64,000 nucleotides of DNA. It comes from Stratiolaelaps scimitus. Its lineage: Eukaryota; Arthropoda; Arachnida; Mesostigmata; Laelapidae. The stretch covers positions 8,680,001 through 8,744,000 of the forward strand of contig JABWDB010000006.1 in the NCBI GenBank assembly GCA_019614645.1, given 5' to 3'. The position numbers were made by a program, and so were the translations under genes. Position 1 is the stretch's first letter. Each line of letters begins with the position of its first letter. Below the pieces are notes generated by a model. It made no database searches and was not told where the DNA came from. It saw only the letters and a program-made list of their open reading frames with translations. Positions 48,594 through 63,442 of the stretch are shown here, piece by piece.

Positions 48594-50406
48594 CAGGGAC
48601 GTGGTGGTTGCCTGTGTCGGACACGAGCCATGGATGAAATAGGACCGGTGACCCAAGGCATCATTCGTTCTGCCGGCCTCCCGTAATAGAACAAGATGGA
48701 CACAACATAACCAATATCACCTATCCAATAGCCATCCGCCGCACATTCCCGTAAGCAACCCACGCGAAGGCGTGGCCGGACGCCCAGAGGCTAGCCGTGA
48801 GGCCAGCAGCAGCAGCAGCGCCGCCAACGTCCTTATAAAAATTGATATAGATGAACATCGACACATGGGACATGCCGTCGTTGCCGAAAGGCAACGACAA
48901 CAAGGAAACCCCGGGAGACAAACGGCAGTCCTACTGCGGCAAAGAGAAGTTAGCGGCTCTATCCGGTCGCTGAACCGGCCGCCGAACGAGCGGCTCAGGG
49001 CTGCTGCTATGCTGGTCGTCCTCGCCCCTTTGGGCTTCGGCCGGCTTTGGGTTTCTTGCGCGCTCTCTCCCCCTCTCTCCCCTTCTCTCTCTTGGGGATT
49101 CGATTCGCCTGTTTCTGTTCCGTGACGTCGCGTTGCGTTCTCTCCATGTTGCTCGTTGTCGCACTCGTTCGTACGGATGCTCTTTCTATGGCAACAGCGA
49201 TGACGGCATCGGCGGCAGCAGAGGTGGTGGTGGTGGTGGCCGCCGTCGTCGTGGCAAACCCCAGCTGTCTAAAAGTCAGCGGCGCTTCCGCCAGGCCGAT
49301 GTCGACGTGTCGAGCTGCTTTTCCGCTCCCAGAAACTGCTCGTAGAGGCTGTTGCTGCTGCTGCCGCTGCTTCGTTTGTGCGCCTGTTGTCCTCATATGG
49401 ATTACTACAAGACTGACACCACGGCCTATACGCTGTCAAAGGAGCAGGATTGGTTAAGAGATGGAGAGAAGTCGGCACCGAGCGAGCGAGCTAGCGACCG
49501 TGTCACGGTTTTTGTCTTCCGGCTGCGCCACTAGCATGAAACGATGCAGAGACGACAACCGCCGGCGCGGCCTCATCCGACCGGTGGAGATGATGGAGGT
49601 GGTTTATTTGCTAGGCTTTAGCAAGGCCAGCGCCGACTCTGGCGGCCTGATTCGTTGGCACGGAAAGCTGGGCGCCTCCTCGTTCCTTCTGCTCTCATTC
49701 CGTTCATATTGGAACTGGTAGACTGCCAACAGTCTACCTGTATAGGATCTGCCGAACTTCGCACCTTCAGCTTTGCTCATCTTGCCCGGAGCACGACAGC
49801 AAGCTGTGGAAGTGACGGCGGGGCGGCGGCGGCGGCCTAGTGAGGCCTGCCACGAAGATGAGCCGGCAGAGTCATCGTGGCTAGCGGAACAGCTCCTGCG
49901 CCCACCCCGCGCTTCCGTTTCGGAGCAAGTTTTTTGCCCGCAGCACAAATTTGTATCGATCGTCGTCAACGCCATCGCCGGCAGAGGCAACCGTACGAGG
50001 CACCTACAAATGAAGATGTGTCCCATCGCCTTTCGTAGCAAGCGGACTCCACACACGCACACACACATCGTGTTCGTATGTCGTCGCCTCCGTGAGGATG
50101 TAAGTGCACGACTCACTCAGACAAGCTTGTGTTCGACCCGTTGGCCGTCGCGTCACTCCCCGCGCGCAGCTAGTCTTCCGATATGTGCTCGTCTATTTGT
50201 CGCAGTGCGCTGTCGTCGACGAACGGGGGCACGAACGATCAGTGCATGGCCGGGGCCGGACGATACCAGCGGCGAAAAGTGGGAACACGGATAGGGCAAC
50301 GGAGAGAGCGAGGGGAGCTATTGCCAAAGGGTGAGAGAGAGCCAGCGGAGCTCTATGGGACATAGCTGCACTCATATTCGTTTTCCTGCGCCGGCCTCGT
50401 CCTCGT

Positions 50407-50428
50407 TCTCTCTCTCTCTCTCTCTCTT
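50407..50428. repeat. (CT)n microsatellite
   Basis: About ten CT units. Confidence 0.9.
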
Positions 50429-51648
50429 CTCTATATATCGTATGCAGACGATGGTAAACACCCCAATGTCGCTCGCTCCCTCCAATGCTGCCCCAGCGCC
50501 AGTGGAGTAGTCTATTTGCCTTCCCCGTTACTCGCCTCCAACCGTCGCCAACCACCGCCTCTATCGCTGCAGCCGTCGCAGCGGCCTCCGCTTGGGCCGA
50601 CTCAGCGGCTGAGTGAGTGGTCGGCCGCTTGTTCGGTTCGACAGTTGGACGGTGCCTAAGCGTGGCTGTCTGTTTGTCTGTCGCTGCTGTGTGAGTGCGC
50701 GAATGTGTCTGGATGTCTCGGGTCGTCCCCCCGAGTCCTACCCCGACTACCCCCGGGACTGCGTCGCTGCCTGAGGATGTCGATGTCTACGGCAATGTCT
50801 ATATGAGACTATGTCTATCCCGTGCGTGTGTCTATCCGTATGGCACCATGGGGTGAGGTTGACAGGGGTAGCGCCGTATGAAGGCGTAGCAGGGACGAAG
50901 TAGGTCAGATGACGGGACGATGAGAGGAGGATATTCCTACGAAGGATAGGATAAGGTTGTGGGCTGTGTCGAAATATCCCGATGCCATCTGTCGAAAGAT
51001 ACAACGGCGGAGGAGGCTCGTGAAGGCGACGCCGACGGACGGACAGAACTGCTTGGCTGGCAAGTGGACAGCTGACAGCTAGGCAGCCAGCGAGCTAGCT
51101 CTCTGCTGTTCGCTAGGCAGGCACGTAGCTCACCCGCCCATACGCTGGCCATTTACGACATTTGCGGCCCGCGATGATCGTCGTCTCCCGCCGCCACCGC
51201 TGCCGCCAGAAGAGGCACCCGCCAGGTTTCCGCCGCCGCCGCTGCCGCTGTCGGCTACTTCGATTGTCTTCAGGGCTTGCATTTACCTCCTGCCGCCCGC
51301 CGAGCCTTCCCAAGTCTTCCGGCAATGCTCCCGAAACACTGTCCCGCGCCCGGGAACCGGCAGGGAACCCCCGAAGCGATCGTTCCCCATCGTAACCAAG
51401 TACGGACAAATGCTCGAGTACGCGTGTGTGTGCACGCTACGCCGTCGTTGTTTAGCGGAGGCGAATGCGCGCTGACATCGTATAGCCAAGAATAGACAAG
51501 GGACATGCCCGCCTCGTTCAGAGGAACTATGAGAAAGAACACGACTGCAGTTCGAAACCGATCTCGGGCGACGACGGCAGCAAATCGCTAACAGCGCCAT
51601 AGACGCTAGTGACGTAGACGATATCATAGTACCTATTACATATATTTT

Positions 51649-51651
<3 letters not shown>

Positions 51652-51684
<33 letters not shown>
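51652..51684. repeat. (TA)n microsatellite
   Basis: About 16 TA units, at the boundary from GC-rich to AT-rich sequence. Confidence 0.93.
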
Positions 51685-51686
<2 letters not shown>

Positions 51687-54600
51687 AACTAGTTTGCTTA
51701 ATATAACTCGCATAGCATAATTTTGTCGATTCGTAATCATTATTTAACACGTCACCATATGCTATTGAGAACATGAGCAATACATGTGACAATGAACAGA
51801 AACCAGAGTACAAATAATATAATCTTAATCATTATAAAAAAAAGACTACATCTTAACTAACTACGTCAAATAATATAAAAGTATATCTTGCTTTAATGAA
51901 GTACCTGCACAGGTACATTTCGTATTTTGCGACAATTTTAGTGAATAGTAAAAACTGCCTCTAATTAAATGGTTATGCAAAGCGCCCTGTTCGTCTATGA
52001 AGAAAGCTACTGTATTTGACTGACTTAGAGTCAGAATTATCCATGTATACGCCGCATCGGATGTTTGCAATTGAAGAAAAACGAGATTCACTGATGTATT
52101 ATGTCTAGTCATTTAATAGAGTAATGATTGATTAACTAATAATGACGTTATTCATTATAGTATCATTGATTATATGAACTTGACAATAATAATAATAATC
52201 ATTACTTTCAAGTTTAATATGCCACTGAGATGGGCCTATGATATCTAACACTTCAGTTATTCTTTTCCACTACAGTTCTGCTGCCCCCCAGTATTATGCA
52301 CCTCAGTCATTTCCTTATAGAAGTCGTGTATTATTTTCCAAGTGTGATCTGTCTTGTTGATATACTTGATTTTCCTTTTGTGAACACCGTTTCCTTTTTC
52401 GAGACAAACGATATAGCAACGGAACAATCATGCAAATGTATTCCTTCGAGGCGGACGTGAATAAGAACTGGTTGTATGTATACACAACATCCCAACTGTA
52501 TGGGACTTATTAAAGGATCGTGACAATCATAGTAATAATAATAATCATATATGTGTATACAGAATAAATATATGGTGGCCGCAATATAACTATTGGATGA
52601 GATCGAGCCTGGATTGCTTTTGACGTTTTAGCCTCATTAGAACATTGGTGGAGGCTTAATAACTTTACCGTTATTTGTGGGATCTCACAGGTGTTTCACA
52701 GGTTGGCTGGTGTCTGCCGTGCATGAAACCTACAACAACCGAGATACTACTGCTGCTGCTGCTTATTAATCTTAATTATTTTTTGAAGGTTCTGTAACTT
52801 TTTTTTTTGGTCGGTTATGCGAACATCAATTTAGGTTCAGTGACTAGTTCGACACTACGCCGAGAGGTAGCTCAAATCATCCATATCGTTGGGAAACACA
52901 GCTGGTTCGATGGTTTTTCGCCGTCAGCACACAATACTGAGATAAGAAGTGAATCGTTCATTTCATGGAAAAAACCCAAAATTTCCATTATCCAAATTGA
53001 ATTCGGCATGCTATTCGTTCGTAGTAACGCGCCGGCTGCTCCTGCATACGAGGATGAGTTAGCTTTACAATACATAGGTACATCGGCCCTTTTATCAAAC
53101 GTGTCTGCAGGTAATAACAATGTGTATACTGATATTGTTTTTGAATTATTATATTATTCCACATAGACGCCCCACACACACACACACTGAGCGGGTAAGA
53201 GTGTTCTCCGCCGTCGGGTAACGGCCACAGTGTGCACAATGGCCACTCGTTTGGACGAAGAGTCAACTGCTTGAAAATCTACGTTAACAGCGGCTAGATT
53301 TTCTATCCAGGGATCGATTTACTGTTGAACACTGTGAATCAAGTAACAAATTGGTCTTCATGGGAAATTACACGGAGCTTCGAGAAATCCTAAAGACAAG
53401 CTGAATGTGGCACCCAGATTCTAAATATCAATGTCGTCCGATCGTCCCGAGAAGAATATATTTACAAGAATGTATTTACAAATATATATTTGTATTATAT
53501 TTGTTAATGACTCCACTGTCTCAAATACACGTCACCTTTCGTTTATGATCGAATCATACCCTGCAGATAGCCACCGGATATGCAGAAGTTGTTGCACCTG
53601 CATTACACACTCAAACATCACCACATAGCGAAACCTTTGACGTAACAATACACCAGGCGTCGAAGGCGGCGGCAGATTAATCTAGGCTCATGCCAAACAT
53701 CTACGAAGCTGATGTCAAGTTTGATCGAAAGGTAGATGAGAAACCATCATTTGTTTCTGATACAATGACAACGGCTCGGCGTCATCATCAGCGCCGTCCG
53801 GGCGGAAACTGGCCCCAATCGGAAAGATTGTTCGCCATCATAATTGACTAATTCTTTCTTAAGCGGACGGCGCGCTTCGTTCTCGGACCCGCGACACCGA
53901 CTCAAGTGTGAGGTACCCGGTAAGCCTGTGTCCGTCTATCTACAATATCATATTTATCCATTAATCTATCGAGCTGCCTTCCGAGCATTTGCTTTGTGTT
54001 GGCGTCATTGTAGCCCGCTTATGTATGGCCCGCATCTGTCCACTTTCGGTTTCGTTTATACGAGAAATACGAGGAACGGCTTGAGCGGATGAACAGCCCC
54101 CGCTCCCAGTGGCACAAATAAATTTCCGCATAATTCAATACCGCCTCTGCTCATCCGTTCCAAGGGATGCTGTGACGAGCGGAACCAGGTGAAGCTTCGG
54201 TAGCTAACTTCAGACACTTTACGAAGGCACACGCCATCCTTACCTTTCGTTTCTCATTCCCTCTCGACCTGCGGAGGCACCACTGCCACCACTATTACTG
54301 TTGCTGCTGTCAGTAAACTGGAGAAGCACGACCTGATTGCAGTAGTGCAGCCAACAACGCCCTGCACCCAGCGAAGATAAGCCACCCAGCAGACGCCGTC
54401 TTCGATGTCATCGACAGGTGCAGCATGTACGTCTGTGTACACTTATGTATATGTGCTTATATGTATTTGCTACTTCACTGTCTCACCATATGGATTCATC
54501 AAGCAGCTCTGATTTTCGCATAGAAGCGACGCTATGATAGAGAATCTGTGCGCCCCCTGTGTTATCTCTAGCAGGAGATCTCGAATATCATATACATTGT

Positions 54601-55039
54601 GATTTTGCGATCTCACCCCGATCTCGTCCGACGGTTTTTGCTAGCAGCAGCAGGGCCGCTAGATAGAGAACTAGCAGAGAGAGACCCTGCACCACTGTGT
54701 CCCTGCCTATAGATATTTTCATTGGTTCCTTATCGGCTCAGCCTGGCTTCGTCTATGCTTCTAGGCAAGAGTCAGGGTCGATGCGGCGCTGGGGAACTGG
54801 CGAATTTGATATTTCGATAGCGAGAGTGGAAGTCTGGCGCGCCGGCGGCTGCACCTAGCCATCTTGCAGTTTTGGTTTCTAGTGTCTCTCAGTTGCTGCT
54901 TGTTTCTCGTCTATACGACACAGGTATAAAGGGGACAGGAGGATATAATTATTCAAGATAGGATCCATCATGATTACGCAGCGCGGGACAGTGTGCGAAT
55001 GCCAAAGGGGTGAGTCGTATGTTGCTGCCAATTCGCGGT

Positions 55040-55062
55040 TGCTGCTGCTGCTGCTGCTGCTG
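55040..55062. repeat. CTG/CAG trinucleotide microsatellite
   Basis: Seven uninterrupted CTG units on the plus strand. Confidence 0.93.
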
Positions 55063-55994
55063 GCAACGGTGATATCGACAACATTGCCACTGTCACAGAT
55101 CTTATTTTCGGGAATCCATGTTTTGTGCTGAGTCAGTGAGGCTGACTGCCAAGGCGAAATTAACAAGACAAGCTATCCGAGCACTATGAGTACGTCTAAC
55201 ACTTCAGTTAGCCTTCAACCTTCCCGATTTGCGATCAATGCTGAGTCGCAGACACGACACCGACCGAGTTAGCGCAAAACCGTTTCGTTTTTGTTTGCGT
55301 CACGCGTAATGTCTACGCAGCGGGCCTCGAATAAGGTCCACGATAAATGATCACTAACCGTTGGCCACAACCGCTACCCATTTTCTGAATGGATTTCGAT
55401 CATCCTTAGTTCGATGTCAAGTTCATTTTTTCAGTAGTTCGATATCAATTCTAGAGCCACGATCGATTCATTTGCGTCGACGGAAGTTTGAATACATGAA
55501 TACCCCTACAAATGTAGCTAACGGACCCCATTGACGTTTTTGTTTTATTCACTTTTGGGTCTACCAACATTTGCTAGAATAACACAATGATGTCATCCTG
55601 ACATTAAATTGCCAACTCGGCATAAGGCAGGTGTATTCATTCAGAGCGGCTTGTATCACCTTATGTTCCTGGGAAGTAGGGTCACACGAAACGCGCGCAG
55701 GAGTCAATGGTGATCATGTCTTCACTACATTATATGTCACCCTTGCGATGACACTGCAGACAAAGCCGCCAAAGCTCATTTGGTCCAGTGTTGCTGTAGT
55801 CCTGGATAAGACCATTTGGGATATAAACTAGTTGAATTGTCTAGACAACAGACGGCTTAAGAGATTCGTTGTGTGTGTGTGCGATGCTGACCCCCAAACA
55901 GCTCTCCATCAAACACTGGCCAAATAGCAACATCAAGGTGCAACTCGTAGAGACTCCTCATAAGCGTTTGGCTTCATAAAATGATAACATGATA

Positions 55995-56013
55995 ACACAC
56001 ACACACACACACA
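55995..56013. repeat. (CA)n microsatellite
   Basis: About nine CA units. Confidence 0.9.
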
Positions 56014-58750
56014 TATATTTGAAAATAAATGCATGCTTTTCTAGTAATCGTACTATCGCAGTAAACAAAAGACAAACATTGCGTGCTACTTGTTCGTATC
56101 GATGTAGCGCTTATCGGATCGGCGCACGCAGACGATTTTCGGCGATTACCATCAGGGTGTCTGGCTAGCGAACATAACAAAAAAGTGGTATCAGTGGTAC
56201 CTTACCGCCTTGGGAGCGAATGGCGCCGGCTTACAACCCCCCCATTCAGATTCACAGAGCAAACCGGATTAACTCAGCAAGGCCATTGTGTGTGTGTGTA
56301 TGTGATCACACGTCTGATTCTTTTTGTGGGCATCTTGGATCGGGGCTGGCTCGAGTCGCCTTTGATGTGTTGGGTGAACTTGACGCTGTCGACGGTCTTG
56401 GCATTGAAAGGCGAATCAATTAGATACGCTGGACGGACGTGCCATTTGTGATTGTATTGCTAGCTCTCGTATCGATGTTACAAAATTGAGATTAGCCGTC
56501 CCAGTTATCTGTTTCGTGCATCTTGTATAGGTGCGCGTGTCCACGTCTCGTTTAAATCGTGGGTCGGCGTCATCCCATAGCTGTTCGGATCGCTGAGTGC
56601 TGATAGTTTTTTTCGGAGCGTATCCAATAGAATATTTGCTATGCGTAGACATCAATTCCATGCTCAGTAATAATAATAATAATATACTACCTTAACTCGG
56701 CCGACACATCCGTTTAGTTCGTGAATCTTGTAGATTTAAAACAAACACGCTAACAACCGTTTAGCCAGCTGCCTACCTCAGGACATCGAACCGGGTGGGC
56801 GACCGCCACTGTAACCGTTTCGACTACTTGGACTACTGCGAGTATCCGGCACGATCAACGAGCAAACAAGAACAACCCTACAGCGCCCGCTTCTATCCAG
56901 CCATTAGCTCAGGTCTGCATGTCTTGGTTCGTACATGAGGCAGAGACGGCCCCTTAATTTGATAATTTGTCAATATTACCAGGCTAGTAAGCAGACCGAC
57001 CAAGCTCGAAATCGCTCTCCAGTACATCCCATGTAGGCGCGTATGCACCCATACACACACACACGGTGTTTGGAAACCTCGTAGACTCTCTCATGCGCTC
57101 CCGCGCTTCATCTACTGACCCATAAACTCACTCGCTCACACAGACAGTCCGTAGAAGGGGGCGGGGTGGTATTGGCGTTGTCACCGGTGTCTGCCTTGGG
57201 ATGTCTCGCTATGTGTGTGTGTGTGTTCAAGCTCGTTCTCAACCCGACCCTCATACACCCTCCGCTCGGAATGGCTTGTCGGGCACCGTGTCAGTAACTC
57301 AGTCACAGAGACAGACTAGTTCTGCATGACTAGTCCGACCGCTCATCCGACTGACCGACCGTTCGCCCGCCCGCCCGCGTGCGTGCACCATCTCTGTGTG
57401 TACAGATAGCTATTATTACGTGTATACAAATACATGGCAGGGATAAACACATTATGCATTTCCCTTAGGTAATCTAGTAGAGCTGGCGGGCAGTGGTCAC
57501 ATTTGTGTCACCCGTGCGGTCTGCCACCGCTATACTCGAGTTCGTTTTGCTATTCGCATTGATTGGCCATCGAGGCTGACATCGGCAACTCTGACAACAT
57601 TACGACGGTCGTGATGATCAATATGAACTGATTAGCTGGCTCACTGCCTCATCGCTCTGCGAAGCACACCGAAGCTAGGCTACTGTAAACAGTGCCGAGA
57701 GACCCTGGAGCTCTCTATCAATGTTCCTCTTTACCGGCAGAGAAAGGGAGAGCGAGCTCAGATTATCCTCACGAACTAGCGCTAGGTAGATACGCTGCTT
57801 GCTGCCTAGGTTTACGAATGAAGTGGTAGACAACATATGTATATATATATATATATGCCTTTCCGTCTGCATGCTCATGACGCAGGTCTGATACGAGTTA
57901 GTAGACTCCCCACGGTCCTGGAGCATACTACTCCCCCTTTGTGCCTTCACAACCCCACACTTCAATTATCGAGTTCGCTCTCCCATGCGCAACGACGAGG
58001 ACGACTGTGCATAAACTCGGCTTCGTCAGGCTGCCACCTACTTCAACTCGCATCGCTCCACCCCAGCAGTATTCAGCGATTCGCTGGTAGGCGCTCCTAT
58101 TTGAGTCTAGTAGATGTAGCTCGACCATCTCTCTCTCTCACCCGCGCCGGCTTGCGCTTAGAGAACTGTCCCGCAGTATCATAGATTGGCAGGAAGAAAC
58201 CGAGGCGGGGGTTAGTCAGTAGGTTGACGGCAGGACCAGTTGCTAGTTAGTTAGGCAGGCAGGTAGGCTAGGTGGGACAGCCTACTGCGAAAGCTTCTCC
58301 TGTCTCCAGTAGACTCTGCTAGACAACATTTGTCGGCGTTAGTTAGTGACGCGGTGTAGGTATTATATATTATACTTTCTTACAGGTCTGTACGAGGATA
58401 GTGCGGATAGTAAGTAGGATGATGCCATTCGCGCGACATGAGCTGAAGCTACCCATGCGCGTTTGCTAGCATCTCTTGGTTGGGGGCCGCGTCATTAGAG
58501 GGTGACGCCTGCGCAGGGCCGTGGAACGATAACGGCTCGTTCTGTCTCGACTCGACGCAGATGAGTCATCTCATGTCAAGCAGCAGGCCTACGTACCGCA
58601 GAGGCAGACAGACAGCTAGCGACATTGCCCAATCGTTGATGGTGGTGGTCATAGTCGACTCTGACACGAAGCATCGCTGGACTATTTGTGGACCACGGCA
58701 GATCGCTGTCACGGATCCCTTTGAATTCTACCAAAGTCGCTATTGAACAG

Positions 58751-58773
58751 CGACGATGACGACGACGACGACG
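58751..58773. repeat. GAC trinucleotide repeat
   Basis: GAC/CGA units, with one GAT interruption. Confidence 0.85.
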
Positions 58774-61710
58774 ATTCTTGCCTGTGAACAGCAGCGGGAT
58801 CAGCATACGTCTGAGACATTGGGGTTTAGTTCACGAGAGAACGGAAGTTCGCTAGGAGACACCCCAGGAGACTGAAGACTGAAGAGGCGACACGGGTGAC
58901 GGGGATGAAACGAGGGTGAGCAATGGGGATCTTCAGATAAGTTCAAGCGAAACGAAGTGATGCTATTACATGTCGCGTAGGATGCCGCTGAGCTTACGGT
59001 CGGCAGCTGCGACGCTTCATGGGGGCGTCATTGGGCGGACTGGGAGAGACCGCTGGGGTAGTGGTCCCTCTAGGGGATGTCCGGATGCCCGGGGTACCCC
59101 CCCTCACTCGCTCCTGTCGTTAGTCGCTGACGATGATGGTCATGACACTGAGGACTGCTATGGTTGCACATTAGGTGTTACACAAAGTGAGGCCTACCCC
59201 ATACGAGTAGAGATGTACAATAGCTAAGCTGTGTGACAGTCAAATCAAGAACGGGTTTTTTTTCCCCCACATAATGCGTAATAATAAAAGGCGAGTCATG
59301 CGTGTGTGTGTGTGTGTTGGTGCTACAACACTGCCTGAGCCGCACAAATATATAGTTTCCAGCTAGTTGTCAGATCCAAGATCTGTTTCCCACAGTAGTC
59401 GCCACTTGAGCAATTTATCGTATTATGAATAGTGTGATCTGAATTGAAACAGCACTAAGGTCATTATTAATACATGTAGTGCGCCTGCTTATTTCAAAGT
59501 GGAGATGGCCATCGTATAGATTCGACGGAGAGAGCGTCAATCAAGCTTTACTAAGGGAAATTCACTCTAGAGTGGCCGGGATAGTTGTTCGGCAAGCGCG
59601 TAAGTCGAGAGTCGTATTCGGCCCAATTCGGAGTCTTCAAACTCGGACTCGAATCTCGGAAGCTCCACCAACGTCGACAGACTCTGAAAGAGGTTGAGTT
59701 ACTGAGAGACTAGCTGGCTCCGAGCGAGCGAGTGCGCTTGTCGTCTTCTTTTGGAAAATCCGGACCTGGCCCTCGCCGCCGTTACCGTCGACGTCGTCAT
59801 CATCGGTAGACGACAGGTCTCAAAAGACCACTTCAGAGCAACCAGAGCCAACGCTGAGCGCCAGAAGCTGCCTCCTTGTCCTCCGGGGAGATCGGTGGGT
59901 GAATGGGCGGTGTGGTTGCTTGCTTGCACAGACCGAGCGGCTCGTCGCCGTCATTCCCAATATCGGCTAGTGAGGAGTAACAGCAGCCGCCGCCGCTGCC
60001 GCAGCCGCCTCCGCCCAGCTGACTTCAGTGAAGTTGAGTTCCGTGGTAGCGAAGCCGCGTGCGGTCGAAGAGGAGAAGGCAGAGGCAGCAGCAGCAGTTG
60101 ATCGGCTATACCAAATATAGAGCACACGATATGGTGGTACATAGTTGTAGCAATGATGGTGGTGGTGGTGGTGCTTTGGGCGTCATAGGGTCCTGGCGAT
60201 ACGGATGGCATTGGTTCGGTTTGGCCCGCTCCGCTCCGTCCCATCTGATCCAGTCGGCTCCAGAGTCGGCTCAACTTTGGCGCTTTGCAGGACCGGCTGC
60301 GCAGTGCCAGCCGTGGCAGCGGCAGCGGGACTCCTACATAGTATGTGTTAGTGTGTGCGAGTTTGGCACGAATAGTGGCGTAGCTGTCTGTATCAAAGGC
60401 AATATCGGCAAGGTCCTTGAGTGAGGCCATATTAAAATTCAGCTGGCCCGGACGACTCCGGCATACTCAACGACTCAGCGGCACACACCAGGATCTCTTC
60501 TCTCCCTTCTCTCTCTCTGTCTCTCCTTCGAGCTGCCTCTCTAACGTTCGGCTGTAGGCAACGCACAGCAGACTGGAAAGACTGCAGAGCAATCGTCGAC
60601 GCCAACGACGGCGACTACAACCACGGGACTGCTCCTACCACCCGCCTCCAGTCAAGCAGCCACGCAAGGGGCGAGACAGCCGCCATATACGCGAGAGAGA
60701 GAGAGAGGCGGAGGAAAAGGCAAAATCGTGTGAAACCTTCTAAGGTTTTCTCGCCTATGCTCGCCTATCCATAGGTTCACTAGGTGAGGATCGTGGAGCA
60801 CTGCACGGGCTTGCGGTGCAATGCAATGGCAGAGCGCCAGAAGGGTTGTCTGGGTAACATCTCGCGAGAACGGCAATGGAGCCGCAGGAGGCAGGCTGAG
60901 TCGCTGACGCTGTGCGGCCGCATCTTCTATAATACTAGCTGCCACCCCCCCCCCTCCCCCGTCCTGCTGCTGCTTGCGTTTCTCAAGGGCGTAGCGTTGT
61001 TCGAGTCGAGCTGCGCGGCAACATTGAGCCAGGCCTCCACTGCAGCCCGCGTTGCTGCTGCTGCTGCTGCTAGCTCTTCTCCTTGGAATGAGGACTCACC
61101 CGCGTTCCTTAGCCTGTTCACAGCAAAGACGTGCGCTGCATACAAAGCCTTTAGTTGTAGTAGTGGTAGTAGTTGTGGTCGTGGTAGTGGCCGAGCGCCA
61201 ACGGAAGACGGCACCGGACCGCACCTATATACCGGATGCACGAGTCGCAGCGAGCGAGCGAGCATCATGCACGTCAGGCCACGAAGGCCTATTGGCCTAT
61301 TCGAGTTGGCGAGCAACGAATGTTTGGCCTGCCACGTTGGTTGGCTGCTTGGCTAGCTGGCACATGTGTCGCTGTATAAAGAGGAATCTCCAGCAATAGC
61401 CGAGTCTTGCGGCCTGCCACTTAAGGTCGCCGTCAGCAGCGACCTAGAAGACATCAGCGAACAAACCGCCGTGAGTATACGGCGCAGCATATGCTGTCAT
61501 TCGTTGGTTGAACGACCACCGAAACTACGCCAGGAAGGAAGACAGCGAACGAGAGAGAGAGAGAGGCGATGCAGGGAGCGTCAGAGAAGGAGGGCGACAT
61601 ACAAAAGGAATATATCGTAGGCTGTGAATGCAGCCGAATGGCATCGAGGCGCACGGCAGGGTTAGCCGGCTCTCTGGCCAGAGAGCAAAGCTATTAAAGT
61701 GGGCTTAGAG

Positions 61711-61737
61711 GTTGGTTGGTTGGTTGGTTGGTTGGTC
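61711..61737. repeat. (GGTT)n tetranucleotide repeat
   Basis: Six GGTT units in tandem. Confidence 0.93.
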
Positions 61738-62408
61738 GGACGAACGGAGGTCACTGGCGACGATGGTGGTGAGGCTGCCTGCTGGACAGGCACGCGGGCT
61801 CGCACTCCGTCTGGCTGACGGAGAAACAAGAGCGGACCGACAGGCGGACCGCCACGAATTGGGGATTACTGCGTCATCGTAATCCTCGCCCGTCAAGGAG
61901 CTCGCCGCCAAGCAGCCTGCTGGCAGCGGCCTCGGCGCCACTACCACTGCTGCCGCCGCCGCCGCCGCTACCTCTCAGCAGCAGGGTTCCGTCGACTGTC
62001 GGCTACTCCACCGGTGGAATCGGACGACCACACGCTGGCGCCACGACTCCGTGCAATAGCCTATCTGAGTCCACTCTAGAGCGAAGCCCTGGCAATATGC
62101 CGTTGGGCAGGCCTTTTCCATTTCGTGATCCGAAAGCTGTCTCTCTCGTTGCGTCAGTCTACCTACCGTTCGCGAGGTGGGTTCTACACCTCGACCGAGT
62201 GACTTCTGCCCAACCCTATCACCTCTCAAGGACATGTGAATATTCTATTCTGCACAAACACACGCATACACACATATATATATATATGTACATGTTCAAG
62301 TCTTCTGCTGCTGCTGTTACTACTACTACAACTAGTCTCACCAACAGATAGCTGTCTCCTAATCGGTCCGTGGCCAATGCTCGCTCTCGAGTTGCTGAAG
62401 AGAGGGAG

Positions 62409-62430
62409 CGAGAGAGAGAGAGAGAGAGAG
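62409..62430. repeat. (GA)n microsatellite
   Basis: About ten GA units. Confidence 0.9.
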
Positions 62431-63423
62431 TCGGAGCAGGCGGAGCGTCCGGAGTTGTACCTCGTCTGTTTCTGGCCAACTTCACCAAAGCCCCGTGAAG
62501 GCCCCGTGCCTAGCCGCACTCACATACTGCGACGAAGCAGCCAATTTGGCAGTACAGTGACAGTCCCATTGACATCGCAGTCCCGCATCTCACACAGCTG
62601 CTGTCTAGCTCGTTTAGCCCGCTGCAGTCGGTCCTTGGTCAGTCCGCCGGTCACTTCCTGTCGCCTGCTCCACTCACAGCCAATGGCGCTAGAGTGGAGA
62701 ACTCGTCGCTCGAGGTAGCCTCATCTATCTGAATTAACCGCTCGCATCGCTGAAGGCTAGCGAGACTGAAGCATAGGGAGAAGTGCAGCAGGACCCAGCA
62801 GTTGGTCCATCTGATGCAGTGCAGCGGCATGGTGGCTTCGTGACACAAACCAGGCGTGGGAGCGAGGGTGGCCCTGATCCGCCGGCTCCGTAGCCGGCTC
62901 GGTTGATCAGCGTGCATCATTTCTTCGTGTAGCGGGAATCGGACAAACCAGACGGTTCCTAAAGGGCACACCGCAGCAACGATCGCGGAAAACGAACCCG
63001 CCAAGGAACGTGAGGAATACGGCAACTGTTATATCTGTTCATGATGCCGGCGAGGCGTCACCCCTCCAAGCTATGCTTGGAAACGAGAGCAAGCAAAACA
63101 ACACATACAGACGACACGCACACGCCCAGCAACCCAGGCATACGTGCGTGCACGCAGCCTTGCACAAACTAGCACCCACTACGCTGGCGGATAACGGGAC
63201 AGACGAGTCGATGTAGGGGAACTGCACAGTAACTAAGTGCCTTCTGGTAGTTCGTTGGAAGTAGGAGATCAGTCTCGCCACAGGGATCCTGAATTTGTCG
63301 GTCTCGAGCCCGATGATGGCAAGCATCAGCCTGCGACGCTACGATCCTGTGCGGCTCGAACTTCTCGGCTCGAGGTTCTTCTTGATCCAGCTTGGTAAGC
63401 GAGAGCCTATACACTCACACTTT

Positions 63424-63442
63424 TATATATATATATATATAT
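63424..63442. repeat. (TA)n microsatellite
   Basis: About nine TA units. Confidence 0.9.

Noticed and set aside
52807..53166. 119-codon plus-strand open frame in AT-rich DNA
   Set aside because: Not recognised; no start context, splice evidence or repeat relationship seen. Compatible with chance in a window this size.
54200..54240. Minus-strand CAFVK considered as part of CELF RRM2
   Set aside because: Flanking residues do not match RRM2 (no preceding ILRGPDG, no following helix), so it is a chance match.
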